A DNA stretch of 64,000 nucleotides from Rhizobium sp. BT03. Lineage in GTDB: Bacteria > Pseudomonadota > Alphaproteobacteria > Rhizobiales > Rhizobiaceae. The notes under the pieces were generated by a model. It ran no database searches. It saw only the letters and a list, made by a program, of their open reading frames with translations, and had not been told where the DNA came from. Shown piece by piece: positions 53,782-63,809 of the stretch. The DNA lies in the NCBI RefSeq assembly GCF_030053155.1, contig NZ_CP125640.1, positions 2,418,001 through 2,482,000 of the forward strand, given 5' to 3'. Within the stretch, counting starts at the first letter, position 1. Every line of letters starts with the position of its first letter. Made by a program: the position numbers and the translations under genes.

Positions 53782-53796
53782 TTAACGGATCGTTAA
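53782..53796 (+). promoter_or_regulatory. CtrA-type binding site upstream of the SH3 gene
   Basis: TTAA at 53782-53785 and TTAAC at 53793-53797 are separated by exactly seven bases and the element is itself a near-perfect palindrome (TTAACG-gat-CGTTAA). It is about 235 bases before the SH3 protein start, in the only promoter-bearing region for that gene. Confidence 0.6.
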
Positions 53797-54031
53797 CGGC
53801 GCGCGGGATCGCCGGGTTATCGGAAGCATTGCACGGCCTCAAGGTATTGCCAGCCATTTCCGCGTTCAAGCTGCGTTCATCGCGGGTCGCATATAAGTCA
53901 TTGAAAGACAAGGTGAATGATAACGCTCTCGCAAGTGCGGGCGGTCGCTCGACCTTTTCGTTTTCAGACTGAAGATGCCAGGCAAGTGCAGCCGGGCGCT
54001 GCCCAAATGCGCCTACGAGGAGTGAGAAAAC

Positions 54032-54712
54032 GTGAAAAAACTGTTTGCTAAAATCGCCGTGGCCGGCCTGTTCATGCTGACACCTGTGATCGCGCAGGCT
54101 GCCGAAGGCTATTCGACGGCGAACGTCAACATGCGCGCGGGTCCGAGCACCCGCTATCCCGCCGTCGCGGTCATACCCGCCGGCTCTTCCGTCGAGATCC
54201 GTGGCTGCCTTTCCGATCTCAACTGGTGCGACGTGGAGTTCTATGGCGGCCGCGGCTGGGTTTCCGGCCAATATGTGCAGGCGCTCTATCAGCAGCGCCG
54301 CATCTATGTCGGTCCGCAATATTACCGTCCGCTCGGCATTCCGGTCATCCGCTTCAGCGTCGACAACTACTGGGATCGTTACTACCGCAACCGCGATTTC
54401 TATCGTGAGCGCGACCGCTGGAGCCGCGGCCCGGACTACTATTATCGCGACCGCGACAATCGGGATCGTGACAGAAATCGCGATAATGATCGGGATGGGC
54501 GGGATCGCGATCGGAACTGGCGCGACGGGGATCGCAACCGCGACGGCGACCGAGATTGGCGCGATCGGGATCGCGACAGAGACTGGCGCAACCGAAATGG
54601 CGACCAGGACGGCCGCGACGGCAATCGACGCGGCGACCGGAGAGAGGGGGATCGCAGACCCGATCGCAGGAATTTCGATTGCCGGCCCGGCGACCCCTCC
54701 TGCGACCAATGA
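54032..54712 (+). CDS. exported bacterial SH3-domain protein with Arg/Asp-rich tail
   Basis: A 226-residue protein starting at GTG 54032 with GAGGAG upstream. Signal peptide MKKLFAKIAVAGLFMLTPVI, cleavage near AQA (residue 24). A bacterial SH3b domain covers about residues 27-90 (STANVNMRAGPSTRYPAVAV, then GCLSDLNWCDVEFYGGRGWV). A linker with YYRPLGIPVIRFSV follows. From residue about 125 the tail is a low-complexity array of alternating Arg and Asp/Asn with Trp every ten or so residues, ending CRPGDPSCDQ with two cysteines. It probably acts in the envelope. The function of the tail is unknown. Confidence 0.85.
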   Translation: MKKLFAKIAVAGLFMLTPVIAQAAEGYSTANVNMRAGPSTRYPAVAVIPAGSSVEIRGCLSDLNWCDVEFYGGRGWVSGQYVQALYQQRRIYVGPQYYRPLGIPVIRFSVDNYWDRYYRNRDFYRERDRWSRGPDYYYRDRDNRDRDRNRDNDRDGRDRDRNWRDGDRNRDGDRDWRDRDRDRDWRNRNGDQDGRDGNRRGDRREGDRRPDRRNFDCRPGDPSCDQ

Positions 54713-54718
54713 GATAGG

Positions 54719-54744
54719 AAGGGGCGGCGGCGGCGCCGTCCCTT
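54719..54744 (+). terminator. terminator of the SH3 gene
   Basis: AAGGGGCGGCG (54719-54729) and CGCCGTCCCTT (54734-54744) pair over 11 positions with one G-U wobble, around a GCGG loop. It is seven bases after the stop. The following TTC is short for a T-run. Confidence 0.6.
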
Positions 54745-54771
54745 TCGGCTTGCCCGGCCACCGGCGGGCAG

Positions 54772-54892
54772 TCAAGAAAAAGCCCGGCGCTCCCATGAGG
54801 GGATGCACCGGGCCTGATGTTGATCGGCGCGTGTTGAGGGGAGACGGCCGATCCGGGCGCGGGACGTGAGGGGCTGTCCCGCTTCATCCTAA
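54772..54892 (-). ncRNA. candidate small RNA with three C-rich-loop hairpins
   Basis: Read on the minus strand, three hairpins follow in series. First, GCGGGAC / GTCCCGC (54859-54882) with loop AGCCCCTCAC. Second, GATCGGC plus CG / CG plus GCCGATC (54822-54853) with the loop TCTCCCCTCAACA. Third, the GCCCGG / CCGGGC stem (54782-54813) enclosing CCCCTCA, followed by TTTTTCTTG as a terminator. The same heptamer CCCCTCA appears in or at the loop of each. On the plus strand there is no U-tract, so minus is the likely strand. The 5' end and promoter are not determined. I do not match it to a named family. Confidence 0.6.
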
Positions 54893-55121
54893 ACCAACGC
54901 GGAGCCTATTGGTTCCACCGACCGACAGAAGATGTGCGGCGGGGTGCCGACAGCGGCTCGCGCATGTCGGCGCAACGCATCTTCAGCCAGCCTCCTCGCC
55001 TCTCCCGGAGATCCCCGACAATTTGATGTGAAGGCATCGTGATGCCCTTGTGCTGCGGGATGCTTTGTTGCACTTTCGAGACGTTGCGGATCGATTTTGA
55101 CCCGTTCGAGGCTGGACCCTG

Positions 55122-55343
55122 ATGACGCAAGACTACCTGGCTTTCCCAAGGCTTTTCGGCGCTCGGGCAGCCGCCATGGATGTTACCGTCTGGCACAAAC
55201 ACAACCCACTCCTTCCTGTGCGACTGATCGATGGAGCAAGCCTCAACCCTTCCGGCCAGATCTGGCGCCGCTTTCATCTGGGCGCATGGGAATATAAGCA
55301 GGACCCGGAAACGCTCGAGGATTACGAGGCCCGCCAGTTCTGA
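55122..55343 (+). CDS. small protein of unknown function
   Basis: A 73-residue soluble protein, MTQDYLAFPRLFGARAAAMD, with a tryptophan-containing middle (WHKHNPLLPVRLIDGASLNP, then QIWRRFHLGAWEYKQDPETL). No known domain is recognised. It has a plausible upstream purine stretch and codon use like its neighbours. It lies 140 bases before the penicillin-binding protein gene, on the same strand, separated from it by a CtrA-type site. Confidence 0.5.
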   Translation: MTQDYLAFPRLFGARAAAMDVTVWHKHNPLLPVRLIDGASLNPSGQIWRRFHLGAWEYKQDPETLEDYEARQF

Positions 55344-55371
55344 GCGCACCCGACGTGCCTCCTTTCCATCA

Positions 55372-55386
55372 TTAACACCCCGTTAA
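55372..55386 (+). promoter_or_regulatory. CtrA-type binding site upstream of the penicillin-binding protein gene
   Basis: TTAA at 55372-55375 and TTAA at 55383-55386 are separated by exactly seven bases. It ends about 100 bases before the ATG at 55485, a usual position for control of a cell-envelope gene by the cell-cycle regulator CtrA. Confidence 0.6.
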
Positions 55387-55484
55387 ATCGCCGCATTTAC
55401 AGTTCAGTCGGGTGACGGCGCCTGCAAAGTGCCGTTGTGCGAAGTTGCGCTTCGCGATCGAACATGGGGTGTGACCGGTCGGCG

Positions 55485-57821
55485 ATGGCAGGCAGAGGCA
55501 GATCAAGCGACAGAATAGAACCGTCCTTCAGCGGCCGTACGGCACGCGACGATGACGAATTTTCGCTCGATGCCGATGACCGCGTCGTCGGGAGCCGATC
55601 CGCGCGGCGCGGCGGCTCCAAGCCGCCGGAGCGCCGCGCCCCGCGGCGGCGGCGCGAGCCGCGGGAGCGCGAAGGCGGCGGGCTTTTCGGCTTCCTGCGC
55701 CGGGTGATCTACTGGTGCGTCGTGCTGTTCATCTGGGCCGGCATCGGCATTGCCGGGCTTGTCGTCTATTATGGCTCGCGCATGCCGAGCGCCAGCACAT
55801 GGGCGATCCCGGAACGGCCGCCGAACGTCAAGATCACCGCCGTCGACGGCAGCGTCATCGCCAATCGCGGCGCCACCGGCGGCGAGGCGCTGTCGCTCGA
55901 AAACATGTCGCCCTACATTCCGGAAGCCGTCATCGCCATCGAGGATCGGCGTTTCTATTCGCATTTCGGCGTCGACCCGCTCGGCCTCGGCCGGGCGATC
56001 GTGACCAACTTCACGGCCGGCCACATGGTGCAGGGCGGTTCGACGTTGACGCAGCAGCTCGCCAAGAACCTCTTCCTGTCGCCCGAAAGGACGCTGGAAC
56101 GCAAGGTGCAGGAGGTGCTGCTCTCGCTCTGGCTGGAGCAGAAATACACCAAGGACCAGATCCTTGCCATGTATCTCAACCGGGTGTTCTTCGGATCGAA
56201 CGCCTATGGCGTCGAGGCGGCGTCGCGCCGCTATTTCAACAAATCGGCGCGCGACGTGAACCTCGGCGAGGCCGCGGTGCTGGCCGGCCTGCTCAAGGCG
56301 CCGTCGCGGCTTTCGCCGGCCCGCGACCCCGATGCCGCCAATGCGCGCGCCCAGCTCGTGCTTGCGGCAATGCGCGAACAGGGTTTCATCACCGATTCCG
56401 AAGTCAAGACCGCGATGTCGCAGACCCCGGCTTCGGCCAAGAGCTATTGGTCGGGCGCCGGGCACTATGTCGCCGACATGGTGATGGACGAGCTGCCGGG
56501 CCTGATCGGCGACGTCAAGGAAGACGTCATCGTCGATACGACCATCGACAAGTCGCTGGAAAAGAAGGCCGAGCAATCGCTGGTCGACGTGCTCGACAAG
56601 GAGGGCGGAAAGCTCGACGCCTCGCAGGCGGCGCTCGTCTCGATCGACGGCACCGGGGCAATCCGGGCGCTCGTCGGCGGCAGGGATTATGCGACGAGCC
56701 AGTTCAACCGCGCCGTCAAGGCCAAACGCCAGCCGGGCTCCTCGTTCAAGCCCTTCGTCTATGCCGCCGCACTCGAAAAGGGACTGACGCCCTTTTCGGT
56801 GTTCAACGACGCGCCGATCCGCATCGGCGACTGGACGCCTGAAAATTACGAGAAGAAATACAATGGCGAGGTGACGCTGGCGACCGCACTCGCCAAGTCG
56901 CTGAACACGGTGGCCGCCCAGCTGGTGATGTATGACGGGCCGGATCAGGTGATCAAGCTTGCCCACCGGCTCGGCATCGAAAGCGAACTGCAGCCGAACG
57001 CCTCGATCGCGCTCGGCACCTCAGAGGTGTCGCTGATGGAACTCACCGCCTCCTATGCCGCCTTCATGAATGGCGGCTACAAGGCGACCCCGCACGTCAT
57101 CCGCCGGGTAACGACAGCCGAGGGCAAGGTTCTCTACGAAAATACCTATGACAGCCCGCCGCGCGTGCTGTCCGAGCAGATCGCTGCCCAGATGGACACG
57201 ATGATGATGGGCGTCATTGAGAACGGCACCGGCAAGAGCGCCAAGATCCCCGGCTGGCAGGCAGCGGGAAAGACCGGCACGACGCAGAATTCGCGCGACG
57301 CGCTTTTCGTCGGCTTCACCAGCAACCTCACCACCGGCGTCTGGTTCGGCAATGACGACGGCAAGCCGATGAAGAAGGTGACCGGCGGCGGTCTTCCGGC
57401 CAAAGCCTGGAAGGAATTCATGATCGCCGCCCATAAGGGTCTTTCGCCGGCGCCACTGTTCGGCAACGGCCAGTTGATCGCCGATCCGAACAATGGCCAG
57501 CCGATGGCGCAGGCAGCACCCGGCGATGGGCAGCCGGCCAACGGGCAACCGATGACGGCCGAGGCGCCGCCTTCGACGATCGGCGGCATTATTTCCGGCG
57601 TCTTCGGCGGCGACGACAATGCAAACCGCTATCCGCAGGCGCCTGTCCGGCAACCGAGCGCGACCTCGGGCAACGGGCCGGTTCCTCCAGGCGACATTGC
57701 CGAAGGCGGCGGTTCCGGCTACGACGGCATGGTGCCGCCCGGCGATGTCGGAGGGCCGCAGTCGACCTCTTCCGTCCAGCCGCGGCGCACCACCCTGCTC
57801 GATCTGATCATGGGCCAGTGA
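55485..57821 (+). CDS. class A penicillin-binding protein (PBP1-type)
   Basis: A 778-residue bifunctional peptidoglycan synthase. A basic Arg-rich cytoplasmic N-terminus (about residues 1-65, RRAPRRRREPRERE) precedes one transmembrane helix (VIYWCVVLFIWAGIGIAGLV near 85). The GT51 glycosyltransferase domain has EDRRFYSHFGVDP and QGGSTLTQQLAKNLFLSPER. The transpeptidase domain has SSFK near residue 418 (PGSSFKPFVYA), SLN near 471 and KTGT near 596. The last 130 residues are Gly/Pro/Gln-rich. The ATG at 55485 (MAGRGRSSDRIEPSFSGRTA) is preferred over an earlier one at 55464. A CtrA-type site lies upstream. Confidence 0.92.
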   Translation: MAGRGRSSDRIEPSFSGRTARDDDEFSLDADDRVVGSRSARRGGSKPPERRAPRRRREPREREGGGLFGFLRRVIYWCVVLFIWAGIGIAGLVVYYGSRMPSASTWAIPERPPNVKITAVDGSVIANRGATGGEALSLENMSPYIPEAVIAIEDRRFYSHFGVDPLGLGRAIVTNFTAGHMVQGGSTLTQQLAKNLFLSPERTLERKVQEVLLSLWLEQKYTKDQILAMYLNRVFFGSNAYGVEAASRRYFNKSARDVNLGEAAVLAGLLKAPSRLSPARDPDAANARAQLVLAAMREQGFITDSEVKTAMSQTPASAKSYWSGAGHYVADMVMDELPGLIGDVKEDVIVDTTIDKSLEKKAEQSLVDVLDKEGGKLDASQAALVSIDGTGAIRALVGGRDYATSQFNRAVKAKRQPGSSFKPFVYAAALEKGLTPFSVFNDAPIRIGDWTPENYEKKYNGEVTLATALAKSLNTVAAQLVMYDGPDQVIKLAHRLGIESELQPNASIALGTSEVSLMELTASYAAFMNGGYKATPHVIRRVTTAEGKVLYENTYDSPPRVLSEQIAAQMDTMMMGVIENGTGKSAKIPGWQAAGKTGTTQNSRDALFVGFTSNLTTGVWFGNDDGKPMKKVTGGGLPAKAWKEFMIAAHKGLSPAPLFGNGQLIADPNNGQPMAQAAPGDGQPANGQPMTAEAPPSTIGGIISGVFGGDDNANRYPQAPVRQPSATSGNGPVPPGDIAEGGGSGYDGMVPPGDVGGPQSTSSVQPRRTTLLDLIMGQ

Positions 57822-57960
57822 GATCTTTTGCTGCATGGCCTGCGCAAGCCGGATGCGCTAGAAATCTTCCGCTCTCAGGACGGCGGGCGAGCTCGTTCGC
57901 GGCTGCTGTAAAAATTGAATGCAACACATTCGTTTTGCTGGATTCCGGGCCATTTCCCGC

Positions 57961-57992
57961 CTTGCAGTCCAGAAAACCGCTCCTTATATACG
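57961..57992 (+). promoter_or_regulatory. RpoH (sigma-32) heat-shock promoter of dnaK
   Basis: CTTG at 57961-57964 and CTTATATACG at 57983-57992 are separated by 18 bases. The second element matches the alphaproteobacterial sigma-32 -10 pattern CYTATNTNNG at every position. RNA would start near 58000, giving a leader of about 100 nt before the dnaK ATG at 58103. Confidence 0.82.
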
Positions 57993-58102
57993 CCGCATCA
58001 CCGCAATCACGATTGCGTAATCTTAAGTAGACCCATCCCGTAAGGGGCTGTCAGGGAATGCCTTCTCGGGGTTCAGACAGCTTGCTTCAAGGAGAGAATG
58101 AC

Positions 58103-60019
<1,917 letters not shown>

Positions 60020-60053
60020 TCCGCGACGGCGTGGTTATGCTTCAACACCTGAT

Positions 60054-60077
60054 CCGGCTGCTCACCATGGCAGCCGG
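60054..60077 (+). terminator. hairpin between dnaK and dnaJ
   Basis: CCGGCTGC (60054-60061) and GCAGCCGG (60070-60077) are perfect 8-bp complements with an 8-base loop. A T-run is missing. It lies 35 bases after dnaK and 27 bases before dnaJ and could lower dnaJ expression relative to dnaK by processing or pausing. Confidence 0.5.
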
Positions 60078-60104
60078 AAATCCATTTCCGGGGTTTAATC
60101 CTTA

Positions 60105-61235
60105 ATGGCAAAAGCGGACTTTTACGAAACTCTGGGTGTAGCCAAGACGGCGGACGAGAAAGAGCTGAAGAGCGCCTTCCGCAAGCTGGCGATGAAATTC
60201 CATCCGGATAAAAACCCGGATGACAAGGACGCCGAACGCAAGTTCAAGGAAATCAACGAAGCCTACGAGATGCTCAAGGACCCGCAGAAGCGGGCGGCCT
60301 ATGATCGCTACGGCCATGCGGCTTTCGAGCATGGCGGCATGGGCGGCGGTGGCGGCGGCGGATTTGCCGGCGGCGGCTTCTCCGACATCTTCGAGGATAT
60401 CTTCGGCGAGATGATGGGCGGCGGACGGGCGCGCCAACGCTCGTCGGGCGGCCGCGAACGCGGCGCCGACCTTCGCTACAATATGGAAATCACGCTGGAA
60501 GAGGCTTTCTCCGGCAAGACGGCGCAGATCCGCGTTCCCACCTCGATCACCTGCGACGTCTGTTCGGGGTCGGGCGCCAAGCCCGGCACGCAGCCGAAGA
60601 ATTGCGGCACCTGCCAGGGAAGCGGGCGCGTGCGCGCCGCACAGGGCTTCTTCTCGATCGAGCGGACCTGCCCGACCTGCCACGGCCGCGGCCAGATCAT
60701 TCCCGATCCCTGCCCGAAATGCCACGGCCAGGGCCGGGTGACGGAGGAGCGTTCGCTCTCGGTCAACATTCCCGCCGGCATCGAGGACGGCACACGCATC
60801 CGCCTGCAGGGCGAGGGCGAAGCCGGCGCCCGCGGCGGACCGGCAGGCGACCTCTATATCTTCCTGTCGGTGAAGCCGCATGAATTCTATCAGCGCGATG
60901 GCGCCGATCTCTATTGCGCCGTTCCGATCTCGATGACGACGGCCGCTCTCGGCGGCACCTTCGACGTGGCGACGCTCGACGGCACCAAGTCGCGCGTCAG
61001 CGTGCCGGAGGGCACGCAGGCCGGCAAACAGTTCCGCCTGAAGAGCAAGGGCATGCCGGTGCTGCGTTCGGCACAGACAGGCGATCTCTACATCCAGATC
61101 CAGATCGAGACACCGCAAAAGCTGACCAAGCGCCAGCGCGAGCTGCTGCAGGAATTCGAACAGCTTTCCTCCAAGGAGAACAATCCCGAATCGACGGGCT
61201 TCTTCGCCCGGATGAAGGAATTCTTCGAAGGCTGA
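60105..61235 (+). CDS. dnaJ: chaperone protein DnaJ (Hsp40)
   Basis: A 376-residue co-chaperone that stimulates DnaK ATPase activity. The J domain (residues 1-70) has the [20 protein letters not shown] segment with the HPD motif. A Gly/Phe-rich linker (about 75-110) follows. The zinc-binding region carries four CxxCxGxG repeats: [24 protein letters not shown] and CPKCHGQG. The C-terminal substrate-binding domain is complete. A strong terminator follows 25 bases after the stop. Confidence 0.98.
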   Translation: MAKADFYETLGVAKTADEKELKSAFRKLAMKFHPDKNPDDKDAERKFKEINEAYEMLKDPQKRAAYDRYGHAAFEHGGMGGGGGGGFAGGGFSDIFEDIFGEMMGGGRARQRSSGGRERGADLRYNMEITLEEAFSGKTAQIRVPTSITCDVCSGSGAKPGTQPKNCGTCQGSGRVRAAQGFFSIERTCPTCHGRGQIIPDPCPKCHGQGRVTEERSLSVNIPAGIEDGTRIRLQGEGEAGARGGPAGDLYIFLSVKPHEFYQRDGADLYCAVPISMTTAALGGTFDVATLDGTKSRVSVPEGTQAGKQFRLKSKGMPVLRSAQTGDLYIQIQIETPQKLTKRQRELLQEFEQLSSKENNPESTGFFARMKEFFEG

Positions 61236-61552
61236 GCCGCGATCGATAGATCCATCTCGAAAGCCGGGGACGGAAACGTCTCCGGCTTTTTCGGTTCCAA
61301 CAGTCCCCTTTCGGCACACCCACCATTCACATCGAGGAATCTGTCCCGGATCGGCACGACGGCGGAGCGGAACATGACTTGCATTAACGCAGCCCAATGA
61401 TGCCGCTTGCAAGTTTTCCAAATGAATTCAGTCTCTGCCGTCAGCGCATAACCCCGAAGATCGGAATCGATATCCGGAAAGGATTATGCGGGCAATCAAA
61501 GTGATAAAGCGTCCTGAGACGCGCGGGAACAACCAAACCAAGGGTATCTGCC
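61236..61552. other. intergenic region after dnaJ
   Basis: A 317-base stretch. It begins with the dnaJ terminator (61261-61292). The remainder up to the small gene at 61553 holds no further convincing structure or frame. Confidence 0.5.
61261..61292 (+). terminator. rho-independent terminator of the dnaKJ operon
   Basis: AAGCCGGGGACG (61261-61272) and CGTCTCCGGCTT (61277-61288) pair over 12 positions with one G-U wobble around a GAAA loop, then TTTC. This is a textbook terminator. Confidence 0.85.
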
Positions 61553-61753
61553 ATGGCGCCAGCCTTTACCTCCCAGTCCGAAGACGTCGACGTTCTCGCC
61601 GGCGCCATCTACACATGGTGCGCCGAGCGCAACATCAAGCTTCGCAGCCAGCAGGGGCTTTCCATCGCCAGTATCGCGATCGATCTTTATCATGCCGGCC
61701 ACCAGACGCAGGACGACCTGCTGATGGCGCTGCACGAATGCGAGATTCACTAA
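61553..61753 (+). CDS. small conserved-type protein of unknown function
   Basis: A 66-residue protein, MAPAFTSQSEDVDVLAGAIY then TWCAERNIKLRSQQGLSIAS and a helical C-terminal half ending in LMALHECEIH. It looks alpha-helical and soluble, with two cysteines. I do not recognise a named family; similar short proteins are, from memory, common in rhizobia. The ATG at 61553 follows AAGGGTATCTGCC. It is followed by an intergenic repeat. Confidence 0.6.
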   Translation: MAPAFTSQSEDVDVLAGAIYTWCAERNIKLRSQQGLSIASIAIDLYHAGHQTQDDLLMALHECEIH

Positions 61754-61807
61754 GACGCGTCGCGATCTTTCAGATTCGCTGCTTGCGCTTCAGCTCTTTA
61801 TTTTCTC

Positions 61808-61876
61808 GCATGTCGTTGCGGCAAAAGCGCTTCGCGCTTTGCCTGGGAAAACCGCTGCAGACTTTGTGCGACATGC
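61808..61876. repeat. rhizobial intergenic repeat-like element
   Basis: GCATGTCG (61808-61815) and CGACATGC (61869-61876) are perfect 8-bp ends. Between them lies a nested stem, GGCAAAAGCGC / GCGCTTTGCC (61820-61843), with one bulge, and the sequence AAAACCGCTGCAGACTTT. From memory, CGCATGTCGTT...AAACCGCTGC...CGACATGC elements recur in rhizobial intergenic DNA. This copy lies between the small gene and the XRE regulator. Confidence 0.6.
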
Positions 61877-61945
61877 TCTAAAGGGCAGCGCCGACCGTGA
61901 ACATGCTGCGGAGCTTGAACAGGCGCCTATCCGGCTCCGGCGAGA

Positions 61946-62311
61946 TCAGGCGGCACTTTCGGCCGTTTCGCCACTCATGATCGTCAGGATGGTCTTGACC
62001 GCTTCCTTGCCTGCCGTCGAGTTCAGTCTGTCGTAGGTCAGTGCAAGCGCGTAGGCGTCGGGGCTGAGTTCGATACGGCTGCCGAATTGCGATATGCCGG
62101 TTCCCTCGAAAAGAGCGGCGATGTCGACGTCGAGAAACATCGCGATCTGGTGCAGCTTGCTGGCGGAAACGCGGTTCGTCCCTTTTTCGTATTTCTGGAT
62201 CTGCTGGAAAGTCAGTCCGAGTGCTTCGCCAAGCTCGAGCTGGGACACACGGCGAAGGGCGCGAAACTGTCTTACGTTGCGACCAACGATAATATCAACC
62301 GGATCTGGCAC
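61946..62311 (-). CDS. XRE family transcriptional regulator
   Basis: A 121-residue protein with one Cro/C1-type helix-turn-helix in residues about 10-65 (VGRNVRQFRALRRVSQLELG, then ALGLTFQQIQKYEKGTNRVS). The C-terminal 55 residues (QFGSRIELSPDAYALALTYD onward) form a short extension that resembles small rhizobial XRE regulators. The start at 62311 is the only upstream ATG. Upstream lies an AT-rich region of about 370 bases. Targets and function are unknown. Confidence 0.85.
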   Translation of the reverse strand: MPDPVDIIVGRNVRQFRALRRVSQLELGEALGLTFQQIQKYEKGTNRVSASKLHQIAMFLDVDIAALFEGTGISQFGSRIELSPDAYALALTYDRLNSTAGKEAVKTILTIMSGETAESAA

Positions 62312-62684
62312 TTCATCACTCTCTGATACCTAAACACTTCGTTTACCATATCGTTTTTGCAGGATAACTCAACCCTACAGTTGCAAAATTCAACCGGCTT
62401 TTTTGGAGCTTTACGTAACGTCAGTCACCCGGGACAATTGTGGCAAAACCTAGATATGCGGGGCTCGCAGGCACTGGAAAAGGCCGCCGGCCACAGCGCC
62501 CCTGAAACATTGGAGCATCCGTCTCCAGGTTGTATTTTTATCGAGAATTCAGTCCCCCGCGGTATCGTGCCTGGAGCTGATCCCGACCGGCCGGCGGCAC
62601 CAGCGATCACGGCGGCAAAGCTGCGAGCCTTGCCATCAACGCCGCTTAGGCTTAGCTGTCACGCTTCACGATTCCGGACATTCG
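62312..62684. other. intergenic region between the XRE regulator and recF
   Basis: A 373-base stretch, AT-rich in its left third, with no supported protein gene. It must hold the promoters of the divergent XRE regulator and recF. A weak TGGAG-catccgt-CTCCA stem followed by TATTTTTAT near 62513-62540 is the only terminator-like element and is too short to call. Confidence 0.45.
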
Positions 62685-63809
62685 ATGCCGCACAAGGTTT
62701 CTCTTTCCCGTCTGAAGCTGACAGACTTCCGCAATTATGCGGCGGCGGCCCTTGCCCTTGACGGCCGGCATGCCGTGCTGACGGGAGACAACGGCGCCGG
62801 CAAGACCAATCTGATGGAGGCGGTCTCGCTGCTGTCGCCGGGCCGCGGCTTACGCCGGGCCGCCTATGGCGACATTACCCGCGTCGGCGCGGCCGGCGGT
62901 TTTTCGATCTTTGCCGCGCTCGACGGCATGGAAGGCGAAGTCGAAATCGGCACCGGCGTCGAAACCGGCGAGGAGGCCACCGCCCGCAGGCTGCGGATCA
63001 ACGGCACTGCGGCCAAGACCGCCGACGAGCTGACCGACCATCTGCGGCTTCTCTGGCTGACACCGGCGATGGACGGCCTCTTTACCGGCGCCTCCTCCGA
63101 CCGGCGCCGCTTTCTCGACCGGCTGGTGCTGTCGCTCGATCCCGCCCATGGCCGCCGCGCCAGCGATTTCGAGCGCGCCATGCGCAGCCGCAACAAATTG
63201 CTGGATGAGGGCCGTTTCGACCCCTCCTGGCTTGCCGGCATCGAGGAACAGATGGCCAGCCTCGGCATCGCTATGGCGCTCGCCCGGCAGGAAATGCTCG
63301 GCCTGCTGACCCGGCTGATCGAGGAGACGCGCGAAAGCTCGCCCTTCCCTTCGGCATCGCTGCAGCTCTCGGGCTTCATGGATGGCCAGTTTTCGCGCCC
63401 CTCGGTCGATCTCGAAGACGACTACGCGGCCATGCTTTCCGAGAGCCGCTACCGCGACGCCGGCGCAGGGCGGACGCTGGAGGGGCCGCACCGGGCCGAT
63501 CTCATCGTGCACCACCAGGAAAAGGCGATGGAGGCGGAACGCTGCTCCACCGGCGAGCAGAAAGCGCTGCTTGTCGGCATGGTGCTTGCGCATGCGCGCC
63601 TCGTCGGCAATCTCACCGGCCATGCGCCGATCCTGCTGCTCGACGAGATCGCCGCCCATCTCGACGAGGGCCGCCGCGCCGCGCTGTTCGACCTGATCGA
63701 CGGGCTCGGCGGCCAGGCCTTCATGACCGGAACCGATCGCGCGATGTTTTCGGCGTTGGGCGATAGGGCGCAGTTCTTCACGGTGGCCGAGGGAAGGGTG
63801 TTCGAATGA
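62685..63809 (+). CDS. recF: DNA replication and repair protein RecF
   Basis: A 374-residue SMC-like ATPase that loads RecA at single-stranded gaps with RecO and RecR. Walker [21 protein letters not shown] lies near residue 35, the RecF-type [19 protein letters not shown] near 145, the signature STGEQKALL near 285 and Walker [17 protein letters not shown] near 315. The ATG at 62685 gives [20 protein letters not shown], a typical N-terminus. Its stop overlaps the next start (ATGA). Confidence 0.96.
   Translation: MPHKVSLSRLKLTDFRNYAAAALALDGRHAVLTGDNGAGKTNLMEAVSLLSPGRGLRRAAYGDITRVGAAGGFSIFAALDGMEGEVEIGTGVETGEEATARRLRINGTAAKTADELTDHLRLLWLTPAMDGLFTGASSDRRRFLDRLVLSLDPAHGRRASDFERAMRSRNKLLDEGRFDPSWLAGIEEQMASLGIAMALARQEMLGLLTRLIEETRESSPFPSASLQLSGFMDGQFSRPSVDLEDDYAAMLSESRYRDAGAGRTLEGPHRADLIVHHQEKAMEAERCSTGEQKALLVGMVLAHARLVGNLTGHAPILLLDEIAAHLDEGRRAALFDLIDGLGGQAFMTGTDRAMFSALGDRAQFFTVAEGRVFE

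Larger units (their letters stand above)
53651..54031. other. intergenic region upstream of the SH3 gene
   Basis: A 381-base stretch without a protein gene. It starts with the terminator of the dipeptidase gene (53681-53704) and contains a full CtrA-type site (53782-53796). A short GGTC-gctc-GACC stem followed by TTTTCGTTTT near 53943-53965 is too weak to call. Confidence 0.5.
54713..55121. other. intergenic region with a terminator and a candidate minus-strand sRNA
   Basis: A 409-base stretch with no convincing protein gene. It holds the terminator of the SH3 gene, then the candidate sRNA on the minus strand (54772-54892). The stretch from 54893 to 55121 shows only a small GGCATC-gt-GATGCC palindrome at 55034-55047 and must contain the promoters of the sRNA and of the small gene at 55122. 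Confidence 0.55.

Noticed and set aside
53943..53965. Short stem followed by TTTTCGTTTT upstream of the SH3 gene
   Set aside because: The stem has only four pairs and would not be stable enough for termination.
53402..54808. 468-codon open frame opposite the dipeptidase and SH3 genes
   Set aside because: Its Val/Ala/Ile-rich low-complexity part is the complement of the Arg/Asp repeat tail. It also spans a strong terminator and a CtrA-type site.
54889..55349. Minus-strand frames between the SH3 gene and the penicillin-binding protein gene
   Set aside because: They lack ribosome sites and domains and lie over the probable sRNA promoter region. They do not explain the U-tract terminator, which the sRNA model does.
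62513..62540. TGGAG/CTCCA stem followed by TATTTTTAT upstream of recF
   Set aside because: Five pairs with a seven-base loop and no upstream transcript to terminate.
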